Shown one piece after another: positions 57,074-64,000 of a stretch of 64,000 nucleotides of DNA; position 1 is the stretch's first letter; each line of letters opens with the position of its first letter. The position numbers and the translations under genes were made by a program. This DNA is from Coprinus comatus (Eukaryota > Basidiomycota > Agaricomycetes > Agaricales > Agaricaceae): positions 1 through 64,000 of the forward strand of contig JAWPGT010000037.1 in NCBI GenBank assembly GCA_034638255.1. The letters are read 5' to 3'. The notes beneath the pieces are model-generated. The model saw nothing but the letters and a program-made list of their open reading frames with translations, had not been told where the DNA came from and made no database searches.

Positions 57074-60000
57074 TTACGCCTTCTTCTTCCCAAAACTAGG
57101 CAAAAGACTACCAGTCCTAATCCTAAAAAGATACGCAAACGCATAAATCGTGAAAACCTACAAAAAAGCAACATGAATCAGTAAATCCGCGTATCCAAAA
57201 AATAAAAACACAACAGAGAGAGGGAGAGAGAAAGAGACACTCACATTAAAAGCAATATAAACAAACATCAGCCCAAAATTCCTCCAATCATGTTCAGGAA
57301 AAATATTGAACCCAGAAGCCAAAAACTGATCCGCCGACGACATACTACAAAACCCACATGCCTCATTCGCATCTGGATTAACAACATAACCACCTGCAAA
57401 AGATATAAACTTTTCCAAATATTGTCCACATGTCATTCCTGATGGCGGATTGAGTTGAATAGTTTCAATTGCTGAACACCTTATTGGTTGGCCCCCGAGA
57501 GCTATAATAAGAGGTTAGTAAATGGTTAGTCAGAAAAAGAAATTATCAAAGCTTACCTTGACCAAGAAGGCCTTCGATGAGGTAAGTATAAGGAGAAAGA
57601 CGATACATCCATTTCCACCATCCCAACTGTCTGAAAGGTTGAAGGACACCATTGCTAGAAGAAGAAAAGGAAGAAAGAAAGAAAGACACATCATCAGTAA
57701 AACTCAGGAGAGAAAAAAGAAAGACAAAAACAACTCACAAAGTAAGCACAAACGAAAATAAAACCGAAAACAAAATAGCCGCAATCTCAGCACTAGGCGT
57801 AGCAGCAGCCACCACAAGTGCAATCGTAGTATAATAAAGTGGATACACCACAACAATCATCAAAAAAGTATATCCAGCTCTATCAGCAGAGAAACCAACA
57901 GGCCAATACCAACAAAAGAACAACAAAATCGATCCCAAGATGTTCCAAGGGATTTCCACTAATAAATGAGCTGTGGTAAATGCTGTCCAACTGTATATCC
58001 GACTTGGTCTTTCTCGAACTTCATATACAGTACGAAGTTTGATGTATGGGACTTGAAGTTGATTGGCGAGTGGGACACTGAGAATTGTAGCCATGAAGAT
58101 CGCCTAGATGACACAGGTGATACAGATAGTTAACAATGCAGAGAAAGGAAGAAAGGAAAGGAAACAACATACGAAAAGTTTATTCTGAGTACCCTGTTGC
58201 GTATCCTTCGATTTCCAAAACGTAAAACCAATAAACAATCCACCAAGTACATTCAAACTCAACTTTGCCATCAAATAAGTCGGATTCCTCCAATAAGCAA
58301 TGCTACCTCTCTTTATCAACTCCACAGTCTGATAAATCCAAGAAGTAGCAAATTCGGTAGCATGAGTAGTTTCAATAACAGGTCTATTCCTTCCTTCCGT
58401 ATGAATAGCATTAATTTCATCTTGAACGTCATTCGTTTCTTTCGAATTTTTCCAAATAGCTGCCCAATCTTGTTCAGAAGTGGCTGTTGCTCCTGCACCA
58501 ATTACTTCAAGCATATATTCAGCTCTGTACGTTATTTTAATATGATATGGAATTCATTAGAGAAAGGAGATTGATGACGCACGGATTCTCATCAGGTAAA
58601 CATTCTCTAGCACCATTCCTCTCAAAATACTCAATAAGAGTCGTAGAATTATGTCCCAAATCACCAAAATAAACCGTATGTCCACCTTTCTTTAAAAGAA
58701 GCAACCGATCAAAGACTTGGAACAATTCAGCTGAAGGTTGATGAATCCTATACAAAACATAATAGTGTGAATACGAATACAAGAAAATGATGAAGGGACT
58801 TACGTGCATAGTATGGCTTGACCATTATCAGCCAAAGATCTAAGGAACGAAACAATAGCCCAAGCACTCTGAGAATCCAAACCCGAAGTAGGTTCATCCA
58901 AGAATAGTAACAACTTCGGCTAAAAAAAAAAATCAAATATGACGTAATCAACATCACAATCCACAAAAATAAAAAAAAAAAAACACGTACCTTGGCAGCA
59001 AGTTCAACACCAATAGTCGTCCTTTTCTTATGTTCAATACCAAGCGAACCAATGGTAGCTTCCGCAAACTCTTCCAACCCACACATTTTCAAACATTGTT
59101 CCACATAAGCTTCTTTTTCTTCCAAAGGTACCGATGTAGGTTGACGTAAATTAGCAGAGAACAATAACGCTTCACGAACTGTACATTCCGGTACATGTGT
59201 ATCCATTTGTTGACAATAAGCACTACAAAAAAAAAACGAGATCAACATTTCCATTTTTTTTCGAACATTATCAAAAGGGAGAAAGAGAAAGAGAGAGGAG
59301 GGAACTTACGTTTGAGCTTGGAAATCCTTAGGAAGTGGTTGACCATTAACAAATCTATCACCACGAACAACTCCAGTCGTAGTTCTTTCCGCCAACACAT
59401 TCAAAAGTGTAGTTTTACCAGCACCAGATTCACCCATAAGAGCAGTCAACTTTCCAGGAGCAACATAACCCGAAATATTATTAAGTAACGTCCTATCATC
59501 TTCACCAGAAATAGGAACCGTATAAGTCAAATGTTGCCAAGAGAATATATCCGTCATAGGTTTTTGTTGTGATAAAGCTTTCTTTTGGGTTGTAGTATCA
59601 ATTGAAGAAGAAATGTTAATGTTTTTCATTTCGTAAGCAGCAGCAGCTTCTTCATCTTCATTTTGTTTGGGAGTTGTTAACTTTTTCTTTCCACGACGGA
59701 ATAGAATAACAGAGTTTTCGTGAACAGTTGATGTGTTGAATTCAGTGAAAAAGAGAAGAAGGATGAAGAATCCGACACCGAAGGCAATGACGATACCAAA
59801 ATTCTATATTACAATACGTCAACAGTGAGCCATTGTCAAAGTTATAAACAAAAGAGGTACTCACCATCCAAGTGTTAGACCATTTGAAACCATAAGACAG
59901 TTCAAGGAATCGTGCGCCTGAAACGGTTGTCTGACCAGGTAATGCTCCAACAGCCGCACAAACTTGATTATCAATAGTGACATTCTCATATCCGGGTCCT

Positions 60001-62827
60001 TGAGGTACCATACTAGCGCAACTACCTTGCAAAGTGCGGAACTCGTTCGACATGAGAGATTCGAAACCGTATCGGAGGGGCTGATAAAAATTACATGTGA
60101 GGATAAGAAATAGATAATGAAAAAGAGTTGAGAATTACGAACATTGATATAGGTGATCCAACGCATCGCACCGATCATTGATGGCTTAGGAATCGAATAA
60201 CCTAGATATCATTTCATCAGCAAGAATATTAAAAGAAGTGATAAATATTCATACCAGTGTAGATGATTAATGCAAGGACGGAGATACCAGCGAATGATTG
60301 AGCCAGAGAATCCGTCGCGAAAAGAGATGCGATAGTACGGAAATATGACTTCATAGCCACTGACATGGTGAACAAGAAAAGGAGGAAAACACTACACGCA
60401 TATAGTTAGTCAGATCAAGATAAATCATGTTATCAACGTACAAGAATTGGTCCTATGTAAATTATCAATACTGTGCTCAATTTACCCTATAAAGCGAAGA
60501 AAAAACTCACAGCGCTGCGTTGAAGACCAGTCATAAAGTAAAGGATAATAGAGAAGACAATCAAGATGCCAAGTGTGATCGGGAGATCAACCAGAGTTAA
60601 AGCAATGGCTTCGACGAAGGGGTGATACAATGCGGCGTGGTCATGACGAAGAACGATGGGTCTTTGCGCGAATAATGCGGGGATTTCAGCCATAGCATTC
60701 ATGGCCGAGAATAGCAAAGCGCTATGAGAGAGGCAAATAATCAGACCATTAATCACAAATATGTCCAAGAATAGAACTCACAAGAACAGAACACCTCCTC
60801 GAGAGAAGTAAGCAGTTGTGCTTTCTTCCATCTTCAAGAAGACACTGCCCATAATCAGGGCTTGGAAGACGAAGGAACTAAGGAGCTATTAGAAATTAAC
60901 ATCATGAAATATTTGAATGTAAGACATACAATAGATTAATGCCAGTAGGAAGCATATTTCCACCTAGAATTTGAGCTCTCCGCGTCATTACTGCTCTGAC
61001 TTGCTTCGGAATGCTCAACAAAAAGGGACTAATTCAAATAAAACACGATGAGAATCCAAAATCAATCTAAATAAAAAGAAACATACCTTTTTTTGCTAGT
61101 TCCTTTTGAAAGCTCTCGACGAGCACTTTCTTTGAATGCATGCGCATGCTCAGGTTTACCGACACGTTCATCAATATAATCTTCAACTTCCTGTTTATTC
61201 GCCTGTCCAATGTCGGATTTCTTGAAGTAATCAGAGAATTCGGCAGCGGTACGTGGAGGATTAACAGCATCAGGACGTTGAATACGCCCATTGGGATCAG
61301 TGACTGCAACGAGGAAATCAGGGGTAGTCTGCCTATTTGCAGGTTTATACCTGATAATAATTATGTCAGAGATGACTGAATATAAATTTTGACGCATACA
61401 TACCCCATATCAATGAAATATTGCCTGGCTTTATCAGCAGGACCAAAATAAGCCATTTTTCCTTCATTGATGACGCAGACCTTGTCGAAATGTCTATATA
61501 GTGGTTCCCCGGCTTGGTATATCGAGACAATAGTTGTCAAACGGAAGGTATCAGTAGCAATACGAAGGGCTTGGACAAATTCCAAGGAAGTCGAAGAATC
61601 GAGACCACGAGTAGAGCTGATTAAAACATGAAATGTCAATATATCCTACCGCTTCAAACCAACTCCACTTACTTATCCCAAGCATTCAAGCAACTACGAG
61701 CAGCAAGAGATTCAGCGATAGATACACGCTTCTTCTCACCACCACTAACACCTCGTAACATATGGTCTCCGACAGGGGTCTTCTTTGCATGGCGTAGACC
61801 GAAAATGGTGGTTAACACATCGGTTACCCTCTCGGCATACTCTTCACGAGTTTTATCGGGGCGGTCACGAGGAGTACGGGTTGTCGCAGCGAATTTGATA
61901 GTTTGTTCGACGGTCAGAGTGGGGAAATGAACATCATCTTCTGGACAATACTGAACATCGCCGCGATAGTGTTTCTGCAACTCGGATGGCGAGATAGAAT
62001 CGTAGTAAACGTCACCCTCTACAGCATGATATTCGTTTCTCCTATTAGCCATAGTCTTGAGGAATGTACTGCAGCCCGATCCGGGTCGTCCGAGCACAAC
62101 TGCATACTCCTCATTAGCTAACTGTAGGAGATAGGAAAGACGAATTGACTCACGAATCATTTCTCCAGGCCTGACAACACCTTCAAAACCGCTGAGGATA
62201 TCTCTAACAGGAGGCTTCATGAATTTGCGAATCTCACTGACGACCGTCAAAGGACTCAAAGTGGAGCCAAGGGTGGGTTGGAAAGAAGCATCTGCACCTA
62301 GACCTACGACACGAAGATTTTTGAAGCCTACACCCAATTCTCTGGTTTTCACATCATTCTCCTCGCGTCTAAAGAAAAAGAAAAATAATAAATAGATAAA
62401 TAATAAAAAGGTAAGGATTGACGTACTTTTGAACAACCTGTCGCAACATCTTTGCAAGGTCGAATTCTTCTCCAAGCGTCGCACCCGAACTCAAAGTCTC
62501 CCTAGACCCAAAATGAAAGTCCTTGGCCTCACGCATTGACTTTTGTGTCATTGACCTCCTCAACTCCTGAACACCAGTAGGATCGAAAAACTCCATGCTA
62601 ACTCGAGATACCGCAGAGTTCCGTCTACGACGCGCTTGTTGATGAGCTTTTGCTATATGATCATGAAGAGAGTGCTGTTCATGATGATGTTGGTCTTTGT
62701 GTGTTTCTTCATATTCAGTACCATTAAAGCCAGCTAGAGTAGGTTGAGAGTTAACTCTAGAAAGGGCGGCAGAGTGGGACTCCTCCAAGATATCCGTAAG
62801 ATGATGTGGTTCATGTGGTTCAGTCAT
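57074..62827 (-). CDS. PDR/CDR-type (ABCG) ABC transporter copy D, intact
   Basis: Drug- or metabolite-efflux ATPase of the plasma membrane, NBD1-TMD1-NBD2-TMD2, in about 21 exons with short introns. Starts [17 protein letters not shown] (62827), ends [10 protein letters not shown] (57074). NBD1: [18 protein letters not shown] (Cys for the Walker A Lys), [30 protein letters not shown]1 has [13 protein letters not shown] and a run of helices with [23 protein letters not shown]2: [63 protein letters not shown]2: [16 protein letters not shown] and a Cys-bearing loop ([16 protein letters not shown]) before the last helix. The unequal Walker sites are normal for fungal PDR proteins. Every exon I traced is open, unlike A-C. 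The His/Asp-rich N-terminus (residues 35-60) is unusual. This is probably the only working copy. Confidence 0.93.
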
Positions 62828-64000
62828 TTGGTAGCGATAAAGAGCGTGGTAAAGGAGTGGAGAGGTTGGAGCGTTTAAGTAGAAGATGATAAAGCCAGAA
62901 AAGAAGGGCAAATATTATATCTTAATAGGCCCATATTTGACGCAACCGCATCGGCATTCTGTCTTGCCAGTGCCAAGCAGGATCGAAGATCTTGAGGATA
63001 ATCTTCTCTTCCGCTCATTACTAAGCTCCCCGGCCCCGCATTGTCTTGCTGCCTACAATCCATTAACGCGAAAATAATGAGTCAACAAAGGCCCGCAGCA
63101 GAGGTCAAAGCGAGGTCAAGGTAATATAACAAAACAAGTGCTGATCCCCTCGGCCCGACTCTGTAATTCCCGCTCCGTCCATCACATAAGCAACTCCTTC
63201 GGCCCATATCTGGAATCAACTACGCAAATCCGTACAAAATTCCCAGCACCAACACAACGGTGGACTCAAGTTTTGCGCCACCATTGTCCATATACGCTCG
63301 TCTTTTAGAGGGTAAGCAGGGGTAAGCACTCGTGGACGGAGATCAACTCCGTCAAAAATGATCCCTTTCGGGGGCCGAGATGATGGCTGATTAAAATAGC
63401 ATTAATCAGTAATCTTAACCTACCCAAGCGCCCACTTTCAAGTTCTCCATGCTGACCCCCACATTTGTACATACGAAATCCCACCAACCTGACTAAAATC
63501 ATACCCAAATGTTCCTACATATACCCAACCATAATTGTATCTTAACCCTGACCTCCACCTAAATGAAATTAAAAATCCTTACCTCGGTGCGATAATAATA
63601 GGACTCGTCAAGGTTAAATCACTCAAAATGTACCAGTCATCGTCACTCGGATCCTTTCTAGATCTGTAACGACTTGCGCTAGGTTACGTTTACATGAAAC
63701 GGGTCACTGAAATTCACTTTATTTGACAACGACCGAGTCATACTACCATCACCCTCTAGACTAACAAGCTTGAGCGACTGGTCATGAGTCATCTTCCCAT
63801 CTTATTGGCTTAACAATCCCGACATATCCATTTTATGTTTAAAGTTTCAACGTATATATAAATCCCCATTAACTACGTATAAGGACCTGCTATGCACACA
63901 ATCTCGGTACCTCGACTCGACTCAAATCTTTCCAGACATAACCACTCATAACTAAACGTTTAAATCCGCATGACATAATTTGTGGCATTTCAAACACTGA
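62828..64000. other. Upstream flank of ABC copy D
   Basis: Promoter side of the intact transporter. GC-rich patches with CGGCCCG and CCCGCTCCG occur at about 63150-63200, where Zn2Cys6 regulators could bind, but no exact PDRE (TCCGCGGA) is seen. No supported gene up to the window end. Confidence 0.5.

Overview
The window is nuclear DNA of a filamentous ascomycete, probably one of the Leotiomycetes. The signs are many 48-110 nt GT-AG introns with CTAAC-like branch sites, typical fungal gene families (PDR-type ABC transporters, a secreted FAD-linked oxidase, DUF6699-like proteins) and intron-bearing ribosomal protein genes. Species is not determinable by eye. Exon structures were read by hand from splice signals, reading frame and family resemblance.

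Layout: 1-5.4 kb is a Ty3/gypsy LTR retrotransposon on the minus strand with open gag and pol frames, cut by the left edge. 5.6-20.2 kb is mixed: a Gly/Ser-rich tail-anchored or GPI-like protein, a short-chain dehydrogenase, three DUF6699-like genes, a multi-exon membrane protein and a secreted FAD oxidase with a GC-AG intron and an 18-nt micro-exon. 22.2-29.1 kb has a fourth, frameshifted DUF6699-like gene, then a housekeeping block: the NatA catalytic subunit (NAA10), RPS13 (uS15) and the divergently transcribed RPS6 (eS6), followed by a single-pass membrane protein.

The right half (29.4-62.8 kb) is a same-strand array of four full-length PDR/CDR-type ABC transporter copies, named here A (29.4-35.0), B (38.1-43.7), C (44.8-50.3) and D (57.1-62.8). 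Only D reads through intact. A and C have small frameshifting deletions, and B is a heavily decayed pseudogene with two solo LTR insertions and several deletions. Fragments of further copies, in both orientations, lie between A and B. A and B share an intron and upstream sequence that C and D lack, so the array seems to have grown by at least two rounds of duplication. Gene-poor, AT-rich stretches (10.8-14.7, 20.2-22.2, 35-38, 50.3-57 kb) separate the blocks and hold at least one decayed gene of an unnamed fungal family next to a tRNA-like remnant.

No bacterial-type operon, CRISPR array or intact tRNA was seen. The functional themes are translation (RPS13, RPS6, NAA10) and xenobiotic or metabolite export (the ABC array).
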